Assembly: GCF_002099425.1 (NCBI RefSeq)
Contig: NW_018344127.1
Span: forward strand, 1,208,001-1,272,000
Length of the DNA: 64,000 nt
Source: Phascolarctos cinereus
Lineage: Eukaryota > Chordata > Mammalia > Diprotodontia > Phascolarctidae
Direction of reading: 5' to 3'
Within the stretch, counting starts at the first letter, position 1. Each line of letters starts with the position of its first letter. Positions 48,201 to 55,264 of the stretch are shown here, piece by piece. The notes under the pieces are model-generated. The model was given only the letters and a program-made list of their open reading frames with translations, was not told the DNA's origin and ran no database searches. A program made the translations under genes and the position numbers.

Positions 48201-51200
48201 GGGCAGGGGAACAGAGCTAAAGGGAGCTAGAGTGCTGACAGCGGGGGACCCTGGACAGCTCACTTTCCCTTCCTCAGACTCAGTTTACTTCTCTGCCCCT
48301 TGGGGATAAGAACAGCATCTCCCTGCTGGGTGGTTGTGGGGCTCTGGTGAGATATTCCATCAGTGCTGACCATGGGGCCTGACGGAGACCACCCAAGCAC
48401 TGTGGCCTTGGCCTTTGTGTATGTGCCGCTCCCTGGAGCCTGGGGGTGCTGCTGTCCTGGGCTTGGGGCCAGCTTTCCCGCCCCCTCCCTCCAGCTAGAA
48501 GGTCTTTGCCAGGGCTTCGGTGCTCTGCTCCTCCCCTCCCAGGCTGGGTCCTGGAATGGGCTCCTGAAGTGGCCTCCACTCAGCGTCAGGAGAGGCGTTC
48601 ACTAAAAGTATTGAATGGCTCATACTTGGTACCATTGCTCTTACTCTGCAGTCGCCAGTTAGTGATTTCTCACATTTATATGGCTTCTAAAAACAAGCGG
48701 AGTTCCTCTCTTACAGTGCTGTGGGGGCAGTCTTGGGGTATTCCCATTTCACAGATAAGTAAGCTCAGAGAGGCCAGGGAGGGAGAGCTCACAGGCCCTG
48801 GAGCCAGGCTGGGCCGGAAGCAGGTTTTCTGATTCCAAGACCTGTGTTTTTCCTGCTCCGTTATGTGCCATGTTGCCTGTTCTAAGTTACTGTTTGAAGA
48901 ATGACCTTTTAGGTAAGGGAAGGAGAGTGACAGTGAGGCCTTGATTTACTTGTGAGCATCACACGTAGTGGGTCAGAGACCTGCTGGAGAATTCAGGTTT
49001 GGTCCTCCTGGTGTGTGGCCAGCGTCTGGACCTCTCTCATTGGTCATTGAGGGCTCGCTTCCTGGGAAGGCAGATGTTTGGGAGTGAACGCTCACTTCCC
49101 CCCTTCTCTTTCGCCCTCTCTCTGCAGAAAGGAGATGTACGGTTTCTGATTTGCACCGACGTGGCTGCCAGAGGCATCGATATCCATGGGGTCCCTTACG
49201 GTAAATGCCTCTGTGGTTCACAGATAACTCAAACGTTAGCTTACGGTGTAGACTGTAACTTGAAAGGATTGCAGAGTGTGCCACCTAGAACCATATGAAG
49301 TGACCTTTAGGAGGGAGAGAAGGCAGAGGATTGGATGTGGGGATGTGTGTGTGGGAGGGCTGACGGCTCATTGGTGATGGTTGTTTATGCTTTCAGTCAT
49401 AAATGTCACCCTGCCTGATGAAAAGCAGAACTACGTCCATCGGATTGGCCGCGTCGGCCGAGCAGAACGGTACCGCTGTCCTCGGGGGGAGCAGGGGTTG
49501 GGGGAGACGTGGGCCCCTTGTGAGCTTCGGGGCTAAATTCTAACACGGGCCCTTGAATCGTTTCAGAATGGGGCTGGCTGTGTCCCTGGTGGCGACCGAA
49601 AAGGAGAAGGTAATCTTTTGCCCTTGAAAAAGAGGCTCAGACTTCCTTCCTGCACCTCGGCTACCTTCCCAACCAGCGTTTCTGGATGCTCTGACGGGGA
49701 TGACGCATGCATGCGTCTGCGGCTCTGGGGATGCTGGGCCGGGGCTCTGAAGGCCACTCCACCCGCGCTGGCCTTTCCAGTAGCAGTGCTGAGCTTCCTA
49801 CATGTCAGGGAGCTTGAGTCTCAAAATTCTCCACTTTCTCACTTTCTTTGATACATGAGTTGGACAGTTAAATGTTTGAAATGAAGGGAGGGGGTTTTTT
49901 TATTTGGTTTTGCATTAAACTGAATTCAGTTACTTTCTAAGAATAAAGACTTTTATAAAGTCTTTCCTTCAGATTCTTAAAGCAAAAAAAGAATGAGCTT
50001 CTGGAAAAAAGCATGTAGCTTTAATGTGATGCTAACCAATGAAGACTGCTAAAAGCCTTCCTATAGAGAATATTGCAAAAGAGTCTTGAGCCTGGTTCCC
50101 TGGGCTGCATTCCCCGGCCTGCCGTTGAAGCCAGCCGTTTTTCCTTGTTTCATTTCTTTGAGAATGACACCACGTGCCTGCCACCAGCTGGAGACGTTGG
50201 TGGTTGGGTCCCCAGAGGCTCTTAGCAGCCGGGGTCCCTGCGGTTGGGGGGAGGTTTCTGGCCTTTCGCTCTCGTCCTGGGGAACACAGTCCATTCACCT
50301 GCAGGGGCAGGGGCAGGCCTGGTGGGGTTTCGGCTGGCCCTGCACCTATTCCCCATTCCCTTCCTGTCCGTCTCATTTAGGTTTGGTACCACGTGTGCAG
50401 CAGCCGTGGGAAGGGGTGCTATAACACGAGGCTGAAGGAAGATGGCGGCTGCACCATCTGGTACAACGAGATGCAGGTAGGAGCGCTCTCCTTGGCAGGA
50501 GGCTGGGGAGCAGCAGACGTCATCACTGACTTCCTAACCTCAAACCCAGTGAATCAAGAGCTCGTTATGGGGAAGTGTGTTCCCAGCTGTTGGTGCCTTT
50601 GAGACAAGGCCTGGTTTCAGCTGGACACAGACTCGGGAGTCGGGGCTGCTGCTCTTGAGAGGGGTGGGTGCCGCAGACCCCTGCACGGCAGCTCACGATG
50701 GGACAGGCAGAATCTGCCTTGGGGAAAAGGAAATCTCCCCTTAAAATGTATCCACTTCTGCCCCTGTGTCTTCAGCTGCTCTCTGAGATTGAGGAACACC
50801 TGAACTGCACCATCTCTCAAGTCGAACCAGACATCAAAGTCCCTGTGGACGAATTTGATGGGAAGGTGACCTACGGGCAGAAGAGAGCGGCTGGAGGTGA
50901 GCTAACACCCGGCCTGGGGTTTCTGTTGGTGTGGTCTGGGACTTGGCAGAAGTGAGTGGGGCTGGGGCCCAGGCTGGCCTGGATTCTGGGGTGAGGCCTC
51001 TGCTTAGGATGTCCGGGCCTCAATGGGGGCCACCCGGAGGCTGTAGTGGGAGGTGTGTTCTGAATCGTTTCGTTGGAGGCAGCTTCAGAAACGATCAGGT
51101 TTCCAGGTCAGCATCCAAACCTCGTTTCCCCCAGAGTGCCCTCCTGATACCAGCCTGAGTTGTTTGGATTCCCTGGCAGAGGGGCCGTTCGGCTGAGAGG

Positions 51201-51907
51201 GAGGAAGTGGTTTCCTTTTCTTTCCTGGACACGGCCCCTTCCACATTGGTCCGTACTCCAGAATTGTTCCTCCCAACAAAATCAGTGAATTCTTCCTTTG
51301 GGTAGCTGGGCAGCCGAGCTCATCTGTCAGCAGCGTGGGTTGGTTTAATCAGCCGGCTTTGCCCAGGTGTTCTCAACAAAAGCCCCTTCACCTGCTGGCC
51401 GGCTTCTGTTGCATAGGGGATGCTGATGACTCCCGCACAGCCCTCTCCCTTTGGAGTCTCAGAGTGGGAAGTGAGGGAGAAATCTCAGGTGTCAGGAGGC
51501 CTCACCCATCTCCCTGCATCCACTCCCTGGAATGGCCAGCCTGTGGGCAGGTTTCCTTTGCCTGGATCCTAACAGCAGGCCCCTCTGGGGAACTGTGGGC
51601 CTTTCGTGGCTTCTCCCCTTTATGTCTGGGCCAGACAAAAAACACCAAGATAAGGGAGCCCTCGCCTCATGGTGATGTGCGGCTGGCAGGCGGGGGGCTG
51701 GAGGATGGGGAGGGAGGATAGGGAGGTAGCTGGAGGAAGGGGTGCCTTGCTGACAGGGTCTTTGTGTATGGTGCAGGTGGGACCTACAAAGGCCATGTGG
51801 ACATTTTGGCTCCTACAGTCCAAGAGCTGGCTGCCCTTGAAAAGGAGGCTCAGACTTCCTTCCTGCACCTCGGCTACCTTCCCAACCAGCTTTTCAGGAC
51901 CTTCTGA
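23352..51907 (+). CDS. DDX1: DDX1, DEAD-box RNA helicase 1, complete (26 coding exons, 740 aa)
   Basis: DDX1 is an ATP-dependent RNA helicase of the nucleus and cytoplasm. It is known as a subunit of the RTCB tRNA-ligase complex and acts in 3'-end processing, RNA-DNA hybrid resolution and RNA granules. The 26 exons listed separately join to an open frame of 2,220 nt plus TGA, with every phase agreeing. The length equals human (740 aa), and identity by eye is very high. The layout is Q-motif-like [10 protein letters not shown] at 25-34, Walker [11 protein letters not shown] at 45-54 and the SPRY insert at roughly 70-247. Then come PSRELAEQ 294-301, TPGRL 346-350, DEAD 370-373, SAT 407-409, AIIFCRT 509-515, TDVAARGID 572-580 and HRIGRVGR 601-608. 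All catalytic residues are present. The start fits the family N-terminus [20 protein letters not shown]. Intron 19 has a GC donor and intron 23 carries a copy of the last exon. Confidence 0.99.
24855..25200. mobile_element. MIR-like SINE split by an ancient hAT-type element
   Basis: MIR halves lie at about 24855-24922 ('tgaggaaactgaggcttgaaggggttaagggatttgtcc') and 25105-25200 ('gaggctacgcagctagttttgggctgaactgggatttgaag'). Between them, 24923-25104 starts gggctcttaacctgggg and ends gttaagaaccccc, matching inverted ends of an old non-autonomous element. All of it is in DDX1 intron 1. Confidence 0.75.
25860..26035 (+). mobile_element. MIR-like SINE in DDX1 intron 1
   Basis: The order is 'gtggaaggggtcttggacatcc', 'agagcagtgacttacccagggtcacctag', 'cccttcccactgtgcc'. 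It is diverged. Confidence 0.6.
26492..26543 (+). CDS. DDX1: DDX1 exon 2
   Basis: Encodes residues 6-23 ([18 protein letters not shown]). The acceptor is ttttacag and the donor is CT|gtgagt. Confidence 0.97.
26878..26941 (+). CDS. DDX1: DDX1 exon 3
   Basis: Residues 23-44, holding the Q-motif-like [16 protein letters not shown] with Gln29. The acceptor is tttctag and the donor is ATG|gtatgt. Confidence 0.97.
26942..28497. other. DDX1 intron 3, no recognised repeat or gene
   Basis: C/T-rich intronic sequence with several chance ORFs. No conserved coding segment or clear repeat was identified. Confidence 0.35.
28498..28527 (+). CDS. DDX1: DDX1 exon 4 (30-nt micro-exon, Walker A)
   Basis: Encodes only [10 protein letters not shown] (45-54), the ATP-binding P-loop with Lys52. 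The acceptor is cttgcag and the donor is GGT|gtaagt. Skipping would keep the frame but delete motif I. Confidence 0.97.
28899..31010 (-). mobile_element. CR1/L3-clade LINE, long antisense copy in DDX1 intron 4
   Basis: The 3' end is at the left: 'acatttactaagcatttgccaggccctttagggggatataaagaaaggg'. Minus-strand frames give reverse-transcriptase pieces: [27 protein letters not shown] (near 29645), [31 protein letters not shown]. The upstream part reaches about 31010. This is the longest copy in the window and the reference for the shorter ones. It is broken by many stops. Confidence 0.85.
31229..31325 (+). CDS. DDX1: DDX1 exon 5
   Basis: Residues 55-86, from [16 protein letters not shown] to KTTVKTGAA, leading into the SPRY insert. 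The donor is G|gtatgc. Confidence 0.97.
31735..31905 (+). mobile_element. MIR-like SINE in DDX1 intron 5
   Basis: The order is 'accgggagaccttgggcaagtcagtgtatgtctcctggctccaggtgtccttattgttaaagg', then 'gcagtgatctctgaaggcct', as in MIR. Confidence 0.65.
32405..34250 (-). mobile_element. L1 3'-end fragments, antisense, in DDX1 intron 5
   Basis: The left end has T-rich runs and 'ctctccctcccacttccatccctgtattggg', the antisense of the marsupial L1 3' UTR. Further right, the antisense of the ORF2 end appears at 33090-33240 ('cattattcaccattcgccattgagagacattgactttgtttccaatg', 'gtgctgcttataaatattttggtg') and again around 33560-33900 ('gtttacccctgctgatgggcgtctc', 'ggttatacacctagcagagggctctctggatcaagg'). 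Two overlapping L1 pieces seem to lie in tandem. They are old and highly diverged. Confidence 0.65.
34755..34802 (+). CDS. DDX1: DDX1 exon 6
   Basis: Residues 87-102 ([16 protein letters not shown]), start of the SPRY domain. The donor is G|gtgagt. Confidence 0.97.
35485..35720 (-). mobile_element. Antisense CR1-clade fragment in DDX1 intron 6
   Basis: The order is 'gttatgaagcacctattatgtaccaggcactgggattacaaataagaaaaagaagg', 'ggccttaaggaatttatcatcgagtagagggagac'. Confidence 0.75.
36023..36106 (+). CDS. DDX1: DDX1 exon 7
   Basis: Residues 103-130, [24 protein letters not shown], then RSTKGVMK. The donor gtagct is non-optimal. Confidence 0.96.
36180..36340 (-). mobile_element. Antisense CR1-clade fragment in DDX1 intron 7
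   Basis: The order is 'cacttaagcactgactgtctgccaggcacggtggccagcgatggggagacaaagac'. It is truncated. Confidence 0.55.
36524..36607 (+). CDS. DDX1: DDX1 exon 8
   Basis: Residues 131-158, SPRY core: [20 protein letters not shown], then TAQASLDL. The acceptor is cgatag and the donor is G|gtgcgt. Confidence 0.97.
37025..37195 (+). mobile_element. MIR-like SINE in DDX1 intron 8
   Basis: The order is 'ggctctctgggcctcagtttctttatcgtaaaaaccgaagggttgaactagacgactccag', then 'gtcccttctgactgtaaaatc', a clear MIR 3' half. Confidence 0.75.
37595..37671 (+). CDS. DDX1: DDX1 exon 9
   Basis: Residues 159-184, [24 protein letters not shown], then FDNYGE. The donor is GAG|gtaagc. Confidence 0.97.
38188..38260 (+). 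CDS. DDX1: DDX1 exon 10
   Basis: Residues 185-208, [24 protein letters not shown], then FSKN. The donor is G|gtgagt. Confidence 0.97.
38360..38436 (+). CDS. DDX1: DDX1 exon 11
   Basis: Residues 209-234; [20 protein letters not shown], then AACVLK. Only 99 bases of intron precede it. The donor is AAG|gtcagc. Confidence 0.97.
38540..38654 (+). CDS. DDX1: DDX1 exon 12
   Basis: Residues 235-272, end of [24 protein letters not shown], then [28 protein letters not shown] differs from human ALSKAPDGYI. The donor is G|gtattg. Confidence 0.97.
39490..39628 (+). CDS. DDX1: DDX1 exon 13
   Basis: Residues 273-318, resuming RecA domain 1 after the SPRY insert, with motif Ia PSRELAEQ at 294-301. The donor is AG|gtaatt. 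Confidence 0.97.
40514..40574 (+). CDS. DDX1: DDX1 exon 14
   Basis: Residues 319-339 ([20 protein letters not shown], then G). The donor is GGG|gtgagt. Confidence 0.97.
41165..41290 (+). mobile_element. MIR-like SINE fragment in DDX1 intron 14
   Basis: The order is 'gtgtgacgttaggcagtcattccacctcagtgggtctcagttttctcatctctcaaatggg'. Confidence 0.7.
41654..41752 (+). CDS. DDX1: DDX1 exon 15
   Basis: Residues 340-372: motif Ib TPGRL and the first three residues of the DEAD box (DEA). The donor is GCC|gtgagt. Confidence 0.97.
42088..42177 (+). CDS. DDX1: DDX1 exon 16
   Basis: Residues 373-402, beginning with the last Asp of the DEAD box; [20 protein letters not shown] onward. The donor is CAG|gtacaa. 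Confidence 0.97.
42463..43044. mobile_element. Complete non-autonomous hAT transposon in DDX1 intron 16
   Basis: It starts cagaggttcccaaactt and ends gttgggagcctctg, so the ends form an imperfect inverted repeat of about 14-16 bp. The duplication ctctagca flanks it perfectly at 42455-42462 and 43045-43052 (8 bp, hAT hallmark). The 582-bp interior is A/T-rich on the left and shows no transposase frame. The element ends about 190 bases before exon 17. Confidence 0.9.
43242..43430 (+). CDS. DDX1: DDX1 exon 17
   Basis: Residues 403-465, the largest exon apart from the ends; motif III SAT at 407-409. The donor is CGT|gtaggt. Confidence 0.97.
43680..43730 (+). mobile_element. L2-type LINE 3' tail fragment
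   Basis: 'tagtgccttgcacacagtaggtgcttaatatatgctcac' matches the family tail. Confidence 0.7.
43825..44160 (-). mobile_element. Antisense CR1-clade fragment in DDX1 intron 17
   Basis: The order is 'gtcagtgcctgctcagctctggggatgcagagacccagcagaaatggtcgctccccacagggagcttaccatctgggggagg', then 'gggcctcaaagttctgac', in antisense order. Confidence 0.6.
45225..45267. repeat. (TG)n microsatellite in DDX1 intron 17
   Basis: About 16 TG units are followed by cgcgtgcgtg. It lies about 60 bases before exon 18. Alternating purine-pyrimidine sequence of this kind is Z-DNA-prone. Confidence 0.95.
45327..45378 (+). CDS. DDX1: DDX1 exon 18
   Basis: Residues 466-482 ([17 protein letters not shown]), a linker between the RecA domains. 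The donor is G|gtgagt. Confidence 0.97.
45550..45690 (-). mobile_element. Antisense CR1-clade fragment in DDX1 intron 18
   Basis: The order is 'gaggcaccgtgccaggccctggggttagaaagacaaagagg', 'ctgccctcaggccctccactgggggctac'. It is cut off by the SINE at 45690. Confidence 0.6.
45690..45834 (-). mobile_element. Marsupial tRNA-derived SINE, antisense, DDX1 intron 18
   Basis: On the minus strand it opens ggggcagccaggtggcacag. It shows 'gaggacctgggttcaaatctgg', 'gctgtgtgaccctgggaagtcacttaacccc' and a short A-rich end. Confidence 0.9.
45955..46187 (-). mobile_element. RTE-tailed marsupial SINE, antisense, DDX1 intron 18
   Basis: On the minus strand it opens gggcagctaggtggtgcag. It runs through 'gttcagacccagcctag' and 'gaggaaactgaggcaaaca' (plus orientation), 'ccagtatctttgccaagaaaacccc' and an 'aacagggtcacaaagagttggac'-type RTE tail. 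Confidence 0.88.
46512..46658 (+). CDS. DDX1: DDX1 exon 19 (GC donor)
   Basis: Residues 483-531; motif IV region QAIIFCRT at 508-515, ending QQGG plus one base. The donor is GGAG|gcaagt, a non-canonical GC. The frame continues only if the cut is here, since the next exon supplies GT CCG GAC AAG. Confidence 0.96.
47618..47709 (+). CDS. DDX1: DDX1 exon 20
   Basis: Residues 532-562; [20 protein letters not shown], then [11 protein letters not shown]. The donor is AAG|gtattg. Confidence 0.97.
48700..48840 (+). mobile_element. MIR-like SINE fragment in DDX1 intron 20
   Basis: The order is 'tattcccatttcacagataagtaagctcagagaggccagggagg', then 'ccggaagcaggttttctgattcc'. It is a weak match. Confidence 0.5.
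49128..49200 (+). CDS. DDX1: DDX1 exon 21
   Basis: Residues 563-586, motif [10 protein letters not shown] at 572-580. The donor is G|gtaaat. Confidence 0.97.
49397..49469 (+). CDS. DDX1: DDX1 exon 22
   Basis: Residues 587-610, motif [10 protein letters not shown] at 601-608 with the arginine finger. The donor CG|gtaccg is weak, and the following intron is only 97 bases. Confidence 0.97.
49567..49609 (+). CDS. DDX1: DDX1 exon 23
   Basis: Residues 611-625 ([15 protein letters not shown]). The donor is AAG|gtaatc. A copy of the terminal exon begins ten bases downstream. Confidence 0.97.
49619..49833 (+). repeat. Intronic duplicate of the DDX1 terminal exon and 3' UTR
   Basis: These 215 bases match 51832-52030, which is the end of exon 26 plus most of the 3' UTR. 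The first 58 bases from gcccttgaaaa to ccaaccagc differ at one position (a silent AAG/AAA change in the DDX1 frame). The 3' UTR part keeps long blocks, such as 'gtcagggagcttgagtctcaaaattctcca', with scattered changes and a few indels. The direct orientation and lack of a poly(A) tail argue for a local DNA duplication rather than a processed copy. The copied C-terminal frame runs [18 protein letters not shown], then diverges to RFWML and a stop. It is offset by one base from the exon 23 read-through frame. Confidence 0.93.
49942..49947 (+). terminator. Candidate intronic poly(A) signal in DDX1 intron 23
   Basis: AATAAA follows the duplicated 3' UTR by about 110 bases, with ATTAAA at 49914-49919. 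Exon 23 read-through would stop after VIFCP (stop at 49625-49627), so this could end a short transcript. Use is unproven. Confidence 0.35.
50381..50476 (+). CDS. DDX1: DDX1 exon 24
   Basis: Residues 626-657; [20 protein letters not shown], then [12 protein letters not shown], with four conserved cysteine/histidine positions. The donor is CAG|gtagga. Confidence 0.97.
50776..50896 (+). CDS. DDX1: DDX1 exon 25
   Basis: Residues 658-697; [20 protein letters not shown] onward to GQKRAAG. The donor is G|gtgagc. Confidence 0.97.
51777..51907 (+). CDS. DDX1: DDX1 exon 26 (terminal coding exon)
   Basis: Residues 698-740, ending LPNQLFRTF and TGA at 51905-51907. The acceptor is ggtgcag. Most of the exon and the UTR behind it are duplicated in intron 23. 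Confidence 0.98.
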
Positions 51908-52044
51908 TGGGGACGATGCATGCATGTGTCTGCGGCTCTAGGGTTGAAGGACACTACACCTGCACTGGCCTTTCTAGTAGCAGTGCTGACCTTCCTGCAT
52001 GTCAGGGAGCTTGAGTCTCAAAATTCTCCATAACGATTGTCCAC

Positions 52045-52050
52045 AATAAA
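52045..52050 (+). terminator. DDX1 poly(A) signal
   Basis: AATAAA lies 138 bases after the stop codon. It is followed within about 35 bases by a TG/T-rich stretch (gatgatgctgtttgcatg). The expected cleavage site is near 52065-52075. Confidence 0.85.
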
Positions 52051-52172
52051 AACGGCCAGCTTGATGATGCTGTTTGCATGCACCTTCTTTCATCGTATTG
52101 TGACCACTTTTTCTACAAACTTGACAGCTGTCCAGCTTGGGAGCTAATTGAAGTTGGGTAGGGGTAGCAGGA

Positions 52173-52421
52173 TGGGCAGTGAGGTGACGCCATAGTGCAC
52201 AGAGCGCCGGGCCTAGGGTCAGGAAGACCTGAGCTTAAATCTGGCCTCAGATGCTAGCTGTGTGACGCTGGGCAAGTCCCTTATCCCTGTTTGCCTCAGT
52301 TTCCTCATCTGTAAAGTGAGCTGGAGAAGGATATGGCCAACCCCTCCAGTGTCTTTGCCAGGAAAACCCCCACTGGGGTCGTGGAGCATCAGGCACGGCC
52401 AGAATGACTGGACATCAGTAA
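52173..52421 (+). mobile_element. RTE-tailed marsupial SINE just downstream of DDX1
   Basis: The order is 'gggcagtgaggtgacgccatagtgcac', 'gtcaggaagacctgagcttaaatctggcctcag', 'ctgtttgcctcagtttcctcatctgtaaag', 'ccagtgtctttgccaggaaaacccc', 'agaatgactggacatc'. It starts about 100 bases after the DDX1 poly(A) site. Confidence 0.88.
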
Positions 52422-52429
52422 CTGGTGAT

Positions 52430-53600
52430 AGCGGGCTCATGAAGACTCTGGTGTCTGTCCCCCAGGGCACTCCTGAGCTGGACGGGGCTGGGAGAGGCGG
52501 CCAGCTGGCTAGGGGCCTCGTGAGACAAGTATCTCTGGAGGGGGCTGTGAGATGTCTGCGCTGCATTTCAGAGCTTCTCTCCCAAGATGGAGGAGGTGGG
52601 AAGGAGCAGGGACGTTCTCAGGCGTTTGAGGTTGATTTGGGAGCAGAGAGCGGCTCCCCGGGGGGATGCGGAGGCCATTGGAGCACTTTGGCTCATGACC
52701 CTAGATGACAGGGCCAGAAAGGAGGAGGCTTCCCAGGTGGCCACAGAGGGACTGGCTCACTGGTGTGTGGGGCTTGTGGAGAGAATGAAGATAGCTGCCT
52801 CGTGAGGCTGCCCCTTCCACCCTGGGACACGGCCACTCCTCACTGTGCCCTCCATCAGGACCAGGCTGTGGTCACTCCTGCACGTGCTGGCCCTTCAGTC
52901 CTGGGGCGCTCTCCCCATCGGTTCCCTGGCTGTGGGTTTTTAATTGAGGGTTTCCTTTGGGGTGAAGCTTTGGGTTTGATGGAGAGGTGCATGTTGTGGT
53001 GACTGAGAGACTTTTGGAAGTGACACTCGGCTCTCCAGGAGAAGAAGACTGTCTCCTAGCACAGGAATGTTCCTCCCACTGTGTGCAGGAGGCGAGGAAG
53101 GAGGGCCCATGGCCCCGGGGCCACCTGGAGAGGCCTGGGTCTGTGTCCAAGGGCCTTGGGGCTTGGGTGTCTCGGCCCCGAGGGGGCTCATTCTTAGCCA
53201 TCTGCAGCCAACTCCCCACGTATACCATCCAGGGTTCCCCCAGCCAGCAGCTCCCCCTGGGCTCCTCTGCAGGAGTCGGCTGACACCAGTCTTCCCTCTC
53301 TTTCTCCCTCAGTAATATTGGGCTACAAACACGGATGTAGGCGGATGTTGGAGAGCAGAGCAGACTTTACTTGAAGGTAGTCATGCACAGAGACTGTGCG
53401 AACTCTTCAGGTAAAGTTATGTTAGCGCTTGGCCAGGTCTGCGCAGGCAGTCATGAAAGGCCCAGGGGACACCAGACAGACTAGTGGGGAAGGAGCCCTG
53501 CACCCCATCCATGAGGGGGAGAGATTGAAGGAGAAGGGGGCATCTGAGGATTCTGACTGTGTCTCTACAGGGCTGCTGATCCCTTCTCCAAGGGCCCTCA
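52430..53600. other. Unassigned downstream sequence
   Basis: No gene or clear repeat was recognised. Several ORFs of 70-148 codons overlap on both strands without family resemblance. Confidence 0.3.
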
Positions 53601-53604
53601 ACTT

Positions 53605-53665
53605 TACTCTCTTCCTTCCTTTCTCTCTCCCTTCTTTTCTTTCTTCCCTCCTTCCTTTCTTCTTT
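53605..53665. repeat. CT-rich simple repeat (CTTC/CTTT)
   Basis: Imperfect ttcctttctctctcccttcttttc-type pyrimidine run. Confidence 0.85.
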
Positions 53666-53669
53666 AAAT

Positions 53670-54145
53670 TTGTTAGAGGAGGAGACAAGCTGGGGTTACT
53701 GAACGTTGTTAGCAGCATGCACGCACATGGTACTCCCCCAGGATAAAGGTTTCTCTGGGATGAGATGCCTTCGCTGAACGTGTTTCCACAAATGATATTT
53801 GCTTTTAATTCGATTTGATCATTTGTAGTAAATGCAGTATGGAGGATTTAATATATCTTGGCTTATAAAGCATTTGACTTCCCGGTCTGTTCTAAAAGGA
53901 AGAATGAGTTGTGATTTTGTCCTGTTCAAATCATAGGATGTAAAGACTGGGTAGATGACAGTACAGAGTTTGTCCGTGGGGCCTATCACCAACCGCTGAC
54001 ATCAGGACATCGGGACGATTACGGCAGCCAGATTTAGTTGTGACATTCTGAAATGAATTGGAAAACTTCACAACTTTTCACTTTATAGGAAGAAATTTGC
54101 TCCAATCATGGAATTCACTTGGCATCCACTGGGAAGGATGCTGAA
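53670..54145. other. Unassigned A/T-richer sequence
   Basis: No gene or known repeat was recognised. Base composition is lower in G+C than the surroundings. Confidence 0.3.
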
Positions 54146-54147
54146 TA

Positions 54148-55260
54148 AGCAACAAGCATTTATTAAGCCCTTGCTGTATACTTGGGCAACTAGATAGCAC
54201 AGTGGATAGAATGCTGGGCCTAGTGTCAGGAAATCTTCTCTCCCTGAGTTAAAATCTGGCCCCAGACTTCCTAGCTGTGCGGCCCTGGGCAAGTCACTTT
54301 ACTGTTTGCCTCAGTTTTCTCATCTGTAAAATGAATTGGAGAAGGAAATGGCAAACCACTCCAGTATCTCTGCCAAGAAAACCCCCAAAAGGGTCACAGA
54401 GAGTTGGACATGACGGAAAACAGCTAAGCAACAACAATTGTGTCAGTCACTGTGCTAAGTATTGGGGATCTGAAGGAAAAGTGAAAATTCTTCCTCATCA
54501 CCTATATTCTAATGAGAGAAATAACATGTAAATAAGTCATATGAGGTTGAAAGAGTGGATGGAAAGCAGTCTCAGGGAAGGCCCTGGGGAATAACCCAAA
54601 AAGGTCTTTTTCAGAAGGTGCGATTTGAGCTGAGAGTCCAAGAGATGGAGGTGAGAAGAGAGAATATTCCAGGCATGAGGTACAGCCAGGGCAAAGGTGT
54701 GGAGTCAGGAAATGGAGTCTCAGCAGTTAGGCCAGGATGGCAGGCCTGAATGATGGGGAATAATAGGTGGGAAGACTGGGAAGGGAGGAAGGGGCTGGGA
54801 GCTAGGCACTGTGCTAGAAATCCAAGTGGAAGCGGCCCCTGCCCTCCAGGAGCTTGCATTCTAATCAAAAGGGAGCTGTGGAAAGAGGGATGAAGACATT
54901 TCTGGCCCGAGCCCTCCAGAAATCTGAGGGCCTGGGAGAAACCAGCAATGAATAGATTTCTATAACCTGTAGATGTATGGAGATAAGTCGGCCGGCCCTG
55001 CCCACTTGGAAAGGCCATGAGGAGCCGATGGAGATGACTGAGGAGGGGAGTAACTCGCCACACAGCTGAAGGGGGGACGGATTGGGGAAGGAAGAGGCTG
55101 GAGGCTGGGAGACCAACTAGGAGGCCATCCCAATGTTTAAGAGCAGTGGTGATGGGGGCCTGAGCTTGGGTGGAGGCCAGGCGAGCAGAGAGCTGGGGAC
55201 AGACACCAGAGATGTGGAGCAACTCCTTCATTTTGTGGCTGAGCGAGGGTGAGAAACCGA
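54148..55260 (-). mobile_element. Antisense CR1-clade LINE fragments, split by a SINE
   Basis: The 3' end 'acaagcatttattaagcccttgctgtatac' (54149-54182) is separated from its continuation 'tcagtcactgtgctaagtattggggatctg' (54441 onward) by a SINE. Farther right come 'gatttgagctgagagtccaagagatggagg', 'ttccaggcatgaggtacagccagggc' and a second 3'-end motif near 54800 ('gctaggcactgtgctagaaatccaag'). At least two copies are therefore joined. Confidence 0.75.
54184..54436 (+). mobile_element. RTE-tailed marsupial SINE inserted in a LINE
   Basis: It opens gggcaactagatagcacagt. It has 'gtcaggaaatcttctctccctgag', 'ggccctgggcaagtcac', 'ctgtaaaatgaattggagaaggaaatggcaaacc' and 'ccagtatctctgccaagaaaaccccc', then ends 'gttggacatgacggaaaacagctaagcaacaac'. 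It looks full length. Confidence 0.9.
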
Positions 55261-55264
55261 GGAC

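Noticed and set aside
49618-51941. Two similar ORFs (77 and 90 codons) sharing [15 protein letters not shown]
   Set aside because: They share sequence only because the terminal exon is duplicated. This frame is not the DDX1 frame.
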